Assembly (NCBI GenBank): GCA_964019165.1
Contig: OZ025272.1
Coordinates: 16,338,093 to 16,402,092 of the forward strand
Source of the DNA: Mastigias papua
Lineage: Eukaryota; Cnidaria; Scyphozoa; Rhizostomeae; Mastigiidae
DNA length: 64,000 bases
Reading direction: 5' to 3'
The translations under genes and the position numbers were made by a program. Within the stretch, counting starts at the first letter, position 1. Each line of letters starts with the position of its first letter. Shown here one piece after another: positions 1 through 15,000 of this stretch. A model generated the notes under the pieces. That model made no database searches, was not told where the DNA came from, and saw nothing but the letters and a program-made list of their open reading frames with translations.

Positions 1-3000
1 TAGCCTTGTTATTTTGCCCAAAAATGACTGAAATTGAATTTCAACTACTTTGATTTCAGATTGAAAAGTGATGAAAATGAGCCAAGTTTGGCCGAAAAGT
101 AAGGCTATAGCCTTGGTATTTTGCCCAAAAATGACTGAAATTGAATTTCAACTACTTTGATTTCAGATTGAAAAGTGATGAAAATGAGCCAATTTTGGCC
201 GAAAAGTAAGGCTATAGCCTTGGTATTTTGCCCAAACATGACTGAAATTGAATTTCAACTACTTTGATTTCAGATTGAAAAGTGATGAAAATGAGCCAAT
301 TTTGGCCGAAAAGTAAGGTTATAGCCTTGGTATTTTGCCCAAAAATGACTGAAATTGAATTTCAACTACTTTGATTTCAGATTGAAAAGTGATGAAAATG
401 AGCCAATTTTGGCCGAAAAGTAAGGCTATAGCCTTGGTATTTTGCCCAAAAATGACTGAAATTGAATTTCAACTACTTTGATTTCAGATTGAAAAGTGAT
501 GAAAATGAGCCAATTTTGGCCGAAAAGTAAGGCTATAGCCTTGGTATTTTGCCCAAAAATGACTGAAATTGAATTTCAACTACTTTGATTTCAGATTGAA
601 AAGTGATGAAAATGAGCCAAGTTTGGCCGAAAAGTAAGGCTATAGCCTTGGTATTTTGCCCAAACATGACTGAAATTGAATTTCAACTACTTTGATTTCA
701 GATTGAAAAGTGATGAAAATGAGCCAAGTTTGGCCGAAAAGTAAGGCTATAGCCTTGGTATTTTGCCCAAAAATGACTGAAATTGAATTTCAACTACTTT
801 GATTTCAGATTGAAAAGTGATGAAAATGAGCCAATTTTGGCCGAAAAGTAAGGCTATAGCCTTGGTATTTTGCCCAAAAATGACTGAAATTGAATTTCAA
901 CTACTTTGATTTCAGATTGAAAAGTGATGAAAATGAGCCAATTTTGGCCGAAAAGTAAGGCTATAGCCTTGGTATTTTGCCCAAACATGACTGAAATTGA
1001 ATTTCAACTACTTTGATTTCAGATTGAAAAGTGATGAAAATGAGCCAATTTTGGCCGAAAAGTAAGGCTATAGCCTTGGTATTTTGCCCAGAAATGACTG
1101 AAATTGAATTTCAACTACTTTGATTTCAGATTGAAAAGTGATGAAAATGAGCCAATTTTGGCCGAAAAGTAAGGCTATAGCCTTGGTATTTTGCCCAAAA
1201 ATGACTGAAATTGAATTTCAACTACTTTGATTTCAGATTGAAAAGTGATGAAAATGAGCCAAGTTTGGCCGAAAAGTAAGGCTATAGCCTTGGTATTTTG
1301 CCCAGAAATGACTGAAATTGAATTTCAACTACTTTGATTTCAGATTGAAAAGTGATGAAAATGAGCCAATTTTGGCCGAAAAGTAAGGCTATAGCCTTGG
1401 TATTTTGCCCAAAAATGACTGAAATTGAATTTCAACTACTTTGATTTCAGATTGAAAAGTGATGAAAATGAGCCAAGTTTGGCCGAAAAGTAAGGCTATA
1501 GCCTTGGTATTTTGCCCAAAAATGACTGAAATTGAATTTCAACTACTTTGATTTCAGATTGAAAAGTGATGAAAATGAGCCAATTTTGGCCGAAAAGTAA
1601 GGCTATAGCCTTGGTATTTTGCCCAAAAATGACTGAAATTGAATTTCAACTACTTTGATTTCAGATTGAAAAGTGATGAAAATGAGCCAATTTTGGCCGA
1701 AAAGTAAGGTTACAGCCTTGGTATTTTGCCCAAAAATGACTGAAATTGAATTTCAACTACTTTGATTTCAGATTGAAAAGTGATGAAAATGAGCCAATTT
1801 TGGCCGAAAAGTAAGGCTATAGCCTTGGTGTTTTGCCCAAAAATGACTGAAATTGAATTTCAACTACTTTGATTTCAGATTGAAAAGTGATGAAAATGAG
1901 CCAATTTTGGCCGAAAAGTAAGGCTATAGCCTTGGTATTTTGCCCAAACATGACTGAAATTGAATTTCAACTACTTTGATTTCAGATTGAAAAGTGATGA
2001 AAATGAGCCAATTTTGGCCGAAAAGTAAGGCTATAGCCTTGGTATTTTGCCCAGAAATGACTGAAATTGAATGTCAACTACTTTGATTTCAGATTGAAAA
2101 GTGATGAAAATGAGCCAATTTTGGCCGAAAAGTAAGGCTATAGCCTTGCTGTTTTGCCCAAACATGACTGAAATTGAATTTCAACTACTTTGATTTCAGA
2201 TTGAAAAGTGATGAAAATGAGCCAAGTTTGGCCGAAAAGTAAGGCTATAGCCTTGGTATTTTGCCCAAAAATGACTGAAATTGAATTTCAACTACTTTGA
2301 TTTCAGATTGAAAAGTGATGAAAATGAGCCAATTTTGGCCGAAAAGTAAGGCTATAGCCTTGGTATTTTGCCCAAAAATGACTGAAATTGAATTTCAACT
2401 ACTTTGATTTCAGATTGAAAAGTGATGAAAATGAGGCAATTTTGGCCGAAAAGTAAGGCTATAGCCTTGGTATTTTGCCCAAACATGACTGAAATTGAAT
2501 TTCAACTACTTTGATTTCAGATTGAAAAGTGATGAAAATGAGCCAATTTTGACCGAAAAGTAAGGTTATAGCCTTGGTATTTTGCCCAAAAATGACTGAA
2601 ATTGAATTTCAACTACTTTGATTTCAGATTGAAAAGTGATGAAAATGAGCCAATTTTGGCCGAAAAGTAAGGCTATAGCCTTGGTATTTTGCCCAAAAAT
2701 GACTGAAATTGAATTTCAACTACTTTGATTTCAGATTGAAAAGTGATGAAAATGAGGCAATTTTGGCCGAAAAGTAAGGCTATAGCCTTGGTATTTTGCC
2801 CAAACATGACTGAAATTGAATTTCAACTACTTTGATTTCAGATTGAAAAGTGATGAAAATGAGCCAATTTTGACCGAAAAGTAAGGTTATAGCCTTGGTA
2901 TTTTGCCCAAAAATGACTGAAATTGAATTTCAACTACTTTGATTTCAGATTGAAAAGTGATGAAAATGAGCCAAGTTTGGCCGAAAAGTAAGGCTATAGC

Positions 3001-6000
3001 CTTGGTATTTTGCCCAAAAATGACTGAAATTGAATTTCAACTACTTTGATTTCAGATTGAAAAGTGATGAAAATGAGCCAATTTTGGCCGAAAAGTAAGG
3101 CTATAGCCTTGGTATTTTGCCCAAAAATGACTGAAATTGAATTTCAACTACTTTGATTTCAGATTGAAAAGTGATGAAAATGAGCCAATTTTGGCCGAAA
3201 AGTAAGGTTATAGCCTTGGTATTTTGCCCAAAACTGACTGAAATTGAATTTCAACTACTTTGATTTCAGATTGAAAAGTGATGAAAATGAGGCAATTTTG
3301 GCCGAAAAGTAAGGCTATAGCCTTGGTGTTTTGCCCAAAAATGACTGAAATTGAATTTCAACTACTTTGATTTCAGATTGAAAAGTGATGAAAATGAGCC
3401 AATTTTGGCCGAAAAGTAAGGCTATAGCCTTGTTATTTTGCCCAAAAATGACTGAAATTGAATTTCAACTACTTTGATTTCAGATTGAAAAGTGATGAAA
3501 ATGAGCCAAGTTTGGCCGAAAAGTAAGGCTATAGCCTTGGTATTTTGCCCAAACATGACTGAAATTGAATTTCAACTACTTTGATTTCAGATTGAAAAGT
3601 GATGAAAATGAGCCAATTTTGGCCGAAAAGTAAGGCTATAGCCTTGTTATTTTGCCCAAAAATGACTGAAATTGAATTTCAACTACTTTGATTTCAGATT
3701 GAAAAGTGATGAAAATGAGCCAAGTTTGGCCGAAAAGTAAGGCTATAGCCTTGGTATTTTGCCCAGAAATGACTGAAATTGAATTTCAACTACTTTGATT
3801 TCAGATTGAAAAGTGATGAAAATGAGCCAATTTTGGCCGAAAAGTAAGGCTATAGCCTTGGTATTTTGCCCAAACATGACTGAAATTGAATTTCAACTAC
3901 TTTGATTTCAGATTGAAAAGTGATGAAAATGAGCCAATTTTGGCCGAAAAGTAAGGCTATAGCCTTGGTATTTTGCCCAAAAATGACTGAAATTGAATTT
4001 CAACTACTTTGATTTCAGATTGAAAAGTGATGAAAATGAGCCAATTTTGGCCGAAAAGTAAGGCTATAGCCTTGGTATTTTGCCCAAAAATGACTGAAAT
4101 TGAATTTCAACTACTTTGATTTCAGATTGAAAAGTGATGAAAATGAGCCAATTTTGGCCGAAAAGTAAGGTTATAGCCTTGGTATTTTGCCCAAAAATGA
4201 CTGAAATTGAATTTCAACTACTTTGATGTCAGATTGAAAAGTGATGAAAATGAGCCAATTTTGGCCGAAAAGTAAGGCTATAGCCTTGGTGTATTGCCCA
4301 AAAATGACTGAAATTGAATTTCAACTACTTTGATTTCAGATTGAAAAGTGATGAAAATGAGCCAATTTTGGCCGAAAAGTAAGGCTATAGCCTTGTTATT
4401 TTGCCCAAAAATGACTGAAATTGAATTTCAACTACTTTGATTTCAGATTGAAAAGTGATGAAAATGAGCCAAGTTTGGCCGAAAAGTAAGGCTATAGCCT
4501 TGGTATTTTGCCCAAACATGACTGAAATTTAATTTCAACTACTTTGATTTCAGATTGAAAAGTGATGAAAATGAGCCAAGTTTGGCCGAAAAGTAAGGCT
4601 ATAGCCTTGGTATTTTGCCCAAACATGACTGAAATTGAATTTCAACTACTTTGATTTCAGATTGAAAAGTGATGAAAATGAGCCAAGTTTGGCCGAAAAG
4701 TAAGGCTATAGCCTTGGTATTTTGCCCAAAAATGACTGAAATTGAATTTCAACTACTTTGATTTCAGATTGAAAAGTGATGAAAATGAGCCAATTTTGGC
4801 CGAAAAGTAAGGCTATAGCCTTGGTATTTTGCCCAAACATGACTGAAATTGAATTTCAACTACTTTGATTTCAGATTGAAAAGTGATGAAAATGAGCCAA
4901 TTTTGGCCGAAAAGTAAGGCTATAGCCTTGGTGTTTTGCCCAAAAATGACTGAAATTGAATTTCAACTACTTTGATTTCAGATTGAAAAGTGATGAAAAT
5001 GAGCCAATTTTGGCCGAAAAGTAAGGCTATAGCCTTGTTATTTTGCCCAAAAATGACTGAAATTGAATTTCAACTACTTTGATTTCAGATTGAAAAGTGA
5101 TGAAAATGAGCCAAGTTTGGCCGAAAAGTAAGGCTATAGCCTTGGTATTTTGCCCAAAAATGACTGAAATTTAATTTCAACTACTTTGATTTCAGATTGA
5201 AAAGTGATGAAAATGAGCCAATATTGGCCGAAAAGTAAGGCTATAGCCTTGTTATTTTGCCCAAAAATGACTGAAATTGAATTTCAACTACTTTGATTTC
5301 AGATTGAAAAGTGATGAAAATGAGCCAAGTTTGGCCGAAAAGTAAGGCTATAGCCTTGGTATTTTGCCCAAAAATGACTGAAATTGAATTTCAACTACTT
5401 TGATTTCAGATTGAAAAGTGATGAAAATGAGCCAATTTTGGCCGAAAAGTAAGGTTATAGCCTTGGTATTTTGCCCAAAAATGACTGAAATTGAATTTCA
5501 ACTACTTTGATTTCAGATTGAAAAGTGATGAAAATGAGCCAATTTTGGCCGAAAAGTAAGGCTATAGCCTTGGTGTTTTGCCCAAAAATGACTGAAATTG
5601 AATTTCAACTACTTTGATTTCAGATTGAAAAGTGATGAAAATGAGCCAATTTTGGCCGAAAAGTAAGGCTATAGCCTTGTTATTTTGCCCAAAAATGACT
5701 GAAATTGAATTTCAACTACTTTGATTTCAGATTGAAAAGTGATGAAAATGAGCCAAGTTTGGCCGAAAAGTAAGGCTATAGCCTTGGTATTTTGCCCAAA
5801 AATGACTGAAATTTAATTTCAACTACTTTGATTTCAGATTGAAAAGTGATGAAAATGAGCCAATATTGGCCGAAAAGTAAGGCTATAGCCTTGTTATTTT
5901 GCCCAAAAATGACTGAAATTGAATTTCAACTACTTTGATTTCAGATTGAAAAGTGATGAAAATGAGCCAAGTTTGGCCGAAAAGTAAGGCTATAGCCTTG

Positions 6001-9000
6001 GTATTTTGCCCAAAAATGACTGAAATTGAATTTCAACTACTTTGATTTCAGATTGAAAAGTGATGAAAATGAGCCAATTTTTGCCGAAAAGTAAGGCTAT
6101 AGCCTTGGTATTTTGCCCAAACATGACTGAAATTGAATTTCAACTACTTTGATTTCAGATTGAAAAGTGATGAAAATGAGCCAATTTTGGCCGAAAAGTA
6201 AGGCTATACCCTTGTTATTTTGCCCAAAAATGACTGAAATTGAATTTCAACTACTTTGATTTCAGATTGAAAAGTGATGAAAATGAGCCAATTTTGGCCG
6301 AAAAGTAAGGCTATAGCCTTGGTATTTTGACCAAAAATGACTGAAATTGAATTTCAACTACTTTGATTTCAGATTGAAAAGTGATGAAAATGAGCCAATT
6401 TTGGCCGAAAAGTAAGGCTACAGCCTTGGTATTTTGCCCAAACATGACTGAAATTGAATTTCAACTACTTTGATTTCAGATTGAAAAGTGATGAAAATGA
6501 GCCAATTTTGGCCGAAAAGTAAGGCTATAGCCTTGGTATTTTGCCCAAAAATGACTGAAATTGAATTTCAACTACTTTGATTTCAGATTGAAAAGTGATG
6601 AAAATGAGCCAATTTTGGCCGAAAAGTAAGGCTATAGCCTTGGTATTTTGCCCAAAAATGACTGAAATTGAATTTCAACTACTTTGATTTCAGATTGAAA
6701 AGTGATGAAAATGAGCCAATTTTGGCCGAAAAGTAAGGCTATAGCCTTGGTATTTTCCCCAAACATGACTGAAATTGAATTTCAACTACTTTGATTTCAG
6801 ATTGAAAAGTGATGAAAATGAGCCAAGTTTGGCCGAAAAGTAAGGCTATAGCCTTGGTATTTTGCCCAAAAATGACTGAAATTGAATTTCAACTACTTTG
6901 ATTTCAGATTGAAAAGTGATGAAAATGAGCCAATTTTGGCCGAAAAGTAAGGCTATAGCCTTGGTATTTTGCCCAAAAATGACTGAAATTGAATTTCAAC
7001 TACTTTGATTTCAGATTGAAAAGTGATGAAAATGAGCCAATTTTGGCCGAAAAGTAAGGCTTTAGCCTTGGTATTTTGCCCAAACATGACTGAAATTGAA
7101 TTTCAACTACTTTGATTTCAGATTGAAAAGTGATGAAAATGAGCCAATTTTGGCCGAAAAGTAAGGCTATAGCCTTGGTATTTTGCCCAGAAATGACTGA
7201 AATTGAATTTCAACTACTTTGATTTCAGATTGAAAAGTGATGAAAATGAGCCAATTTTGGCCGAAAAGTAAGGCTATAGCCTTGGTATTTTGCCCAAAAA
7301 TGACTGAAATTGAATTTCAACTACTTTGATTTCAGATTGAAAAGTGATGAAAATGAGCCAAGTTTGGCCGAAAAGTAAGGCTATAGCCTTGGTATTTTGC
7401 CCAAAAATGACTGAAATTTAATTTCAACTACTTTGATTTCAGATTGAAAAGTGATGAAAATGAGCCAATATTGGCCGAAAAGTAAGGCTATAGCCTTGTT
7501 ATTTTGCCCAAAAATGACTGAAATTGAATTTCAACTACTTTGATTTCAGATTGAAAAGTGATGAAAATGAGGCAATTTTGGCCGAAAAGTAAGGCTATAG
7601 CCTTGGTATTTTGCCCAAAAATGACTGAAATTGAATTTCAACTACTTTGATTTCAGATTGAAAAGTGATGAAAATGAGCCAATTTTTGCCGAAAAGTAAG
7701 GCTATAGCCTTGGTATTTTGCCCAAACATGACTGAAATTGAATTTCAACTACTTTGATTTCAGATTGAAAAGTGATGAAAATGAGCCAATTTTGGCCGAA
7801 AAGTAAGGCTATACCCTTGTTATTTTGCCCAAAAATGACTGAAATTGAATTTCAACTACTTTGATTTCAGATTGAAAAGTGATGAAAATGAGCCAATTTT
7901 GGCCGAAAAGTAAGGCTATAGCCTTGGTATTTTGCCCAAAAATGACTGAAATTGAATTTCAACTACTTTGATTTCAGATTGAAAAGTGATGAAAATGAGC
8001 CAAGTTTGGCCGAAAAGTAAGGCTATAGCCTTGGTATTTTGCCCAAACATGACTGAAATTGAATTTCAACTACTTTGATTTCAGATTGAAAAGTGATGAA
8101 AATGAGCCAAGTTTGGCCGAAAAGTAAGGCTATAGCCTTGGTATTTTGCCCAAAAATGACTGAAATTGAATTTCAACTACTTTGATTTCAGATTGAAAAG
8201 TGATGAAAATGAGCCAATTTTGGCCGAAAAGTAAGGCTATAGCCTTGGTATTTTGCCCAAAAATGACTGAAATTGAATTTCAACTACTTTGATTTCAGAT
8301 TGAAAAGTGATGAAAATGAGCCAATTTTGGCCGAAAAGTAAGGCTATAGCCTTGGTATTTTCCCCAAACATGACTGAAATTGAATTTCAACTACTTTGAT
8401 TTCAGATTGAAAAGTGATGAAAATGAGCCAAGTTTGGCCGAAAAGTAAGGCTATAGCCTTGGTATTTTGCCCAGAAATGACTGAAATTGAATTTCAACTA
8501 CTTTGATTTCAGATTGAAAAGTGATGAAAATGAGCCAATTTTGGCCGAAAAGTAAGGCTATAGCCTTGGTATTTTCCCCAAACATGACTGAAATTGAATT
8601 TCAACTACTTTGATTTCAGATTGAAAAGTGATGAAAATGAGCCAAGTTTGGCCGAAAAGTAAGGCTATAGCCTTGGTATTTTGCACAAAAATGACTGAAA
8701 TTGAATTTCAACTACTTTGATTTCAGATTGAAAAGTGATGAAAATGAGGCAATTTTGGCCGAAAAGTAAGGCTATAGCCTTGGTATTTTGCCCAAAAATG
8801 ACTGAAATTGAATTTCAACTACTTTGATTTCAGATTGAAAAGTGATGAAAATGAGCCAATTTTGGCCGAAAAGTAAGGCTATAGCCTTGGTATTTTGCCC
8901 AAACATGACTGAAATTGAATTTCAACTACTTTGATTTCAGATTGAAAAGTGATGAAAATGAGCCAATTTTGGCCGAAAAGTAAGGCTATAGCCTTGGTAT

Positions 9001-12000
9001 TTTGCCCAGAAATGACTGAAATTGAATTTCAACTACTTTGATTTCAGATTGAAAAGTGATGAAAATGAGCCAATTTTGGCCGAAAAGTAAGGCTATAGCC
9101 TTGGTATTTTGCCCAAAAATGACTGAAATTGAATTTCAACTACTTTGATTTCAGATTGAAAAGTGATGAAAATGAGCCAAGTTTGGCCGAAAAGTAAGGC
9201 TATAGCCTTGGTATTTTGCCCAAAAATGACTGAAATTGAATTTCAACTACTTTGATTTCAGATTGAAAAGTGATGAAAATGAGCCAAATTTGGCCGAAAA
9301 GTAAGGCTACAGCCTTGGTATTTTGCCCAAACATGACTGAAATTGAATTTCAACTACTTTGATTTCAGATTGAAAAGTGATGAAAATGAGGCAATTTTGG
9401 CCGAAAAGTAAGGCTATAGCCTTGGTATTTTGCCCAAACATGACTGAAATTGAATTTCAACTACTTTGATTTCAGATTGAAAAGTGATGAAAATGAGCCA
9501 AGTTTGGCCGAAAAGTAAGGCTATAGCCTTGGTATTTTGCCCAAAAATGACTGAAATTGAATTTCAACTACTTTGATTTCAGATTGAAAAGTGATGAAAA
9601 TGAGCCAATTTTGGCCGAAAAGTAAGGCTATAGCCTTGGTATTTTCCCCAAACATGACTGAAATTGAATTTCAACTACTTTGATTTCAGATTGAAAAGTG
9701 ATGAAAATGAGCCAAGTTTGGCCGAAAAGTAAGGCTATAGCCTTGGTATTTTGCCCAAAAATGACTGAAATTGAATTTCAACTACTTTGATTTCAGATTG
9801 AAAAGTGATGAAAATGAGCCAATTTTGGCCGAAAAGTAAGGCTATAGCCTTGTTATTTTGCCCAAAAATGACTGAAATTGAATTTCAACTACTTTGATTT
9901 CAGATTGAAAAGTGATGAAAATGAGCCAAGTTTGGCCGAAAAGTAAGGCTATAGCCTTGGTATTTTGCCCAAACATGACTGAAATTGAATTTCAACTACT
10001 TTGATTTCAGATTGAAAAGTGATGAAAATGAGCCAATTTTGGCCGAAAAGTAAGGCTATAGCCTTGTTATTTTGCCCAAAAATGACTGAAATTGAATTTC
10101 AACTACTTTGATTTCAGATTGAAAAGTGATGAAAATGAGCCAAGTTTGGCCGAAAAGTAAGGCTATAGCCTTGGTATTTTGCCCAGAAATGACTGAAATT
10201 GAATTTCAACTACTTTGATTTCAGATTGAAAAGTGATGAAAATGAGCCAATTTTGGCCGAAAAGTAAGGCTATAGCCTTGGTATTTTGCCCAAACATGAC
10301 TGAAATTGAATTTCAACTACTTTGATTTCAGATTGAAAAGTGATGAAAATGAGCCAATTTTGGCCGAAAAGTAAGGCTATAGCCTTGGTATTTTGCCCAA
10401 AAATGACTGAAATTGAATTTCAACTACTTTGATTTCAGATTGAAAAGTGATGAAAATGAGCCAATTTTGGCCGAAAAGTAAGGCTATAGCCTTGGTATTT
10501 TGCCCAAAAATGACTGAAATTGAATTTCAACTACTTTGATTTCAGATTGAAAAGTGATGAAAATGAGCCAATTTTGGCCGAAAAGTAAGGCTATAGCCTT
10601 GGTATTTTGCCCAGAAATGACTGAAATTGAATGTCAACTACTTTGATTTCAGATTGAAAAGTGATGAAAATGAGCCAATTTTGGCCGAAAAGTAAGGCTA
10701 TAGCCTTGCTGTTTTGCCCAAACATGACTGAAATTGAATTTCAACTACTTTGATTTCAGATTGAAAAGTGATGAAAATGAGCCAAGTTTGGCCGAAAAGT
10801 AAGGCTATAGCCTTGGTATTTTGCCCAAAAATGACTGAAATTGAATTTCAACTACTTTGATTTCAGATTGAAAAGTGATGAAAATGAGCCAATTTTGGCC
10901 GAAAAGTAAGGCTATAGCCTTGGTATTTTGCCCAAAAATGACTGAAATTGAATTTCAACTACTTTGATTTCAGATTGAAAAGTGATGAAAATGAGGCAAT
11001 TTTGGCCGAAAAGTAAGGCTATAGCCTTGGTGTTTTGCCCAAAAATGACTGAAATTGAATTTCAACTACTTTGATTTCAGATTGAAAAGTGATGAAAATG
11101 AGCCAAGTTTGGCCGAAAAGTAAGGCTATAGCCTTGGTATTTTGCCCAAAAATGACTGAAATTGAATTTCAACTACTTTGATTTCAGATTGAAAAGTGAT
11201 GAAAATGAGCCAAGTTTGGCCGAAAAGTAAGGCTATAGCCTTGGTATTTTGCCCAAAAATGACTGAAATTGAATTTCAACTACTTTGATTTCAGATTGAA
11301 AAGTGATGAAAATGAGGCAATTTTGGCCGAAAAGTAAGGCTATAGCCTTGGTATTTTGCCCAAACATGACTGAAATTGAATTTCAACTACTTTGATTTCA
11401 GATTGAAAAGTGATGAAAATGAGCCAATTTTGGCCGAAAAGTAAGGCTATAGCCTTGGTATTTTGCCCAAAAATGACTGAAATTGAATTTCAACTACTTT
11501 GATTTCAGATTGAAAAGTGATGAAAATGAGCCAATTTTGGCCGAAAAGTAAGGCTATAGCCTTGGTATTTTGCCCAGAAATGACTGAAATTGAATTTCAA
11601 CTACTTTGATTTCAGATTGAAAAGTGATGAAAATGAGCCAATTTTGGCCGAAAAGTAAGGCTATAGCCTTGGTATTTTGCCCAAAAATGACTGAAATTGA
11701 ATTTCAACTACTTTGATTTCAGATTGAAAAGTGATGAAAATGAGCCAAGTTTGGCCGAAAAGTAAGGCTATAGCCTTGGTATTTTGCCCAAAAATGACTG
11801 AAATTGAATTTCAACTACTTTGATTTCAGATTGAAAAGTGATGAAAATGAGCCAAATTTGGCCGAAAAGTAAGGCTACAGCCTTGGTATTTTGCCCAAAC
11901 ATGACTGAAATTGAATTTCAACTACTTTGATTTCAGATTGAAAAGTGATGAAAATGAGGCAATTTTGGCCGAAAAGTAAGGCTATAGCCTTGGTATTTTG

Positions 12001-15000
12001 CCCAAACATGACTGAAATTGAATTTCAACTACTTTGATTTCAGATTGAAAAGTGATGAAAATGAGCCAAGTTTGGCCGAAAAGTAAGGCTATAGCCTTGG
12101 TATTTTGCCCAAAAATGACTGAAATTGAATTTCAACTACTTTGATTTCAGATTGAAAAGTGATGAAAATGAGCCAATTTTGGCCGAAAAGTAAGGCTATA
12201 GCCTTGGTATTTTGCCCAAAAATGACTGAAATTGAATTTCAACTACTTTGATTTCAGATTGAAAAGTGATGAAAATGAGGCAATTTTGGCCGAAAAGTAA
12301 GGCTATAGCCTTGGTATTTTGCCCAAACATGACTGAAATTGAATTTCAACTACTTTGATTTCAGATTGAAAAGTGATGAAAATGAGCCAAGTTTGGCCGA
12401 AAAGTAAGGCTATAGCCTTGGTATTTTGCCCAAACATGACTGAAATTGAATTTCAACTACTTTGATTTCAGATTGAAAAGTGATGAAAATGAGCCAATTT
12501 TGGCCGAAAAGTAAGGCTATAGCCTTGGTATTTTGCCCAAACATGACTGAAATTGAATTTCAACTACTTTGATTTCAGATTGAAAAGTGATGAAAATGAG
12601 CCAATTTTGGCCGAAAAGTAAGGCTATAGCCTTGGTATTTTGCCCAAAAATGACTGAAATTGAATTTCAACTACTTTGATTTCAGATTGAAAAGTGATGA
12701 AAATGAGCCAATTTTGGCCGAAAAGTAAGGCTACAGCCTTGGTATTTTGCCCAAACATGACTGAAATTGAATTTCAACTACTTTGATTTCAGATTGAAAA
12801 GTGATGAAAATGAGCCAATTTTGGCCGAAAAGTAAGGCTATAGCCTTGGTGTTTTGCCCAAACATGACTGAAATTGAATTTCAACTACTTTGATTTCAGA
12901 TTGAAAAGTGATGAAAATGAGCCAATTTTGGCCGAAAAGTAAGGCTATAGCCTTGGTATTTTGCCCAAAAATGACTGAAATTGAATTTCAACTACTTTGA
13001 TTTCAGATTGAAAAGTGATGAAAATGAGCCAAGTTTGGCCGAAAAGTAAGGCTATAGCCTTGGTATTTTGCCCAAAAATGACTGAAATTGAATTTCAACT
13101 ACTTTGATTTCAGATTGAAAAGTGATGAAAATGAGGCAATTTTGGCCGAAAAGTAAGGCTATAGCCTTGGTATTTTGCCCAAACATGACTGAAATTGAAT
13201 TTCAACTACTTTGATTTCAGATTGAAAAGTGATGAAAATGAGCCAAGTTTGGCCGAAAAGTAAGGCTATAGCCTTGGTATTTTGCCCAAAAATGACTGAA
13301 ATTGAATTTCAACTACTTTGATTTCAGATTGAAAAGTGATGAAAATGAGCCAATTTTGGCCGAAAAGTAAGGCTATAGCCTTGGTATTTTGCCCAAAAAT
13401 GACTGAAATTGAATTTCAACTACTTTGATTTCAGATTGAAAAGTGATGAAAATGAGGCAATTTTGGCCGAAAAGTAAGGCTATAGCCTTGGTATTTTGCC
13501 CAAACATGACTGAAATTGAATTTCAACTACTTTGATTTCAGATTGAAAAGTGATGAAAATGAGCCAAGTTTGGCCGAAAAGTAAGGCTATAGCCTTGGTA
13601 TTTTGCCCAAACATGACTGAAATTGAATTTCAACTACTTTGATTTCAGATTGAAAAGTGATGAAAATGAGCCAATTTTGGCCGAAAAGTAAGGCTATAGC
13701 CTTGGTATTTTGCCCAAACATGACTGAAATTGAATTTCAACTACTTTGATTTCAGATTGAAAAGTGATGAAAATGAGCCAATTTTGGCCGAAAAGTAAGG
13801 CTATAGCCTTGGTATTTTGCCCAAAAATGACTGAAATTGAATTTCAACTACTTTGATTTCAGATTGAAAAGTGATGAAAATGAGCCAATTTTGGCCGAAA
13901 AGTAAGGCTACAGCCTTGGTATTTTGCCCAAACATGACTGAAATTGAATTTCAACTACTTTGATTTCAGATTGAAAAGTGATGAAAATGAGGCAATTTTG
14001 GCCGAAAAGTAAGGCTATAGCCTTGGTATTTTGCCCAAACATGACTGAAATTGAATTTCAACTACTTTGATTTCAGATTGAAAAGTGATGAAAATGAGCC
14101 AAGTTTGGCCGAAAAGTAAGGCTATAGCCTTGGTATTTTGCCCAAACATGACTGAAATTGAATTTCAACTACTTTGATTTCAGATTGAAAAGTGATGAAA
14201 ATGAGCCAATTTTGGCCGAAAAGTAAGGCTATAGCCTTGGTATTTTGCCCAAACATGACTGAAATTGAATTTCAACTACTTTGATTTCAGATTGAAAAGT
14301 GATGAAAATGAGCCAATTTTGGCCGAAAAGTAAGGCTATAGCCTTGGTATTTTGCCCAAAAATGACTGAAATTGAATTTCAACTACTTTGATTTCAGATT
14401 GAAAAGTGATGAAAATGAGCCAATTTTGGCCGAAAAGTAAGGCTACAGCCTTGGTATTTTGCCTACACATGACTGAAATTGAATTTCAACTACTTTGATT
14501 TCAGATTGAAAAGTGATGAAAATGAGGCAATTTTGGCCGAAAAGTAAGGCTATAGCCTTGGTATTTTGCCCAAACATGACTGAAATTGAATTTCAACTAC
14601 TTTGATTTCAGATTGAAAAGTGATGAAAATGAGCCAAGTTTGGCCGAAAAGTAAGGCTATAGCCTTGGTATTTTGCCCAAACATGACTGAAATTGAATTT
14701 CAACTACTTTGATTTCAGATTGAAAAGTGATGAAAATGAGCCAATTTTGGCCGAAAAGTAAGGCTATAGCCTTGGTATTTTGCCCAAACATGACTGAAAT
14801 TGAATTTCAACTACTTTGATTTCAGATTGAAAAGTGATGAAAATGAGCCAATTTTGGCCGAAAAGTAAGGTTATAGCCTTGGTATTTTGCCCAAAAATGA
14901 CTGAAATTGAATTTCAACTACTTTGATTTCAGATTGAAAAGTGATGAAAATGAGCCAAGTTTGGCCGAAAAGTAAGGCTATAGCCTTGGTATTTTGCCCA

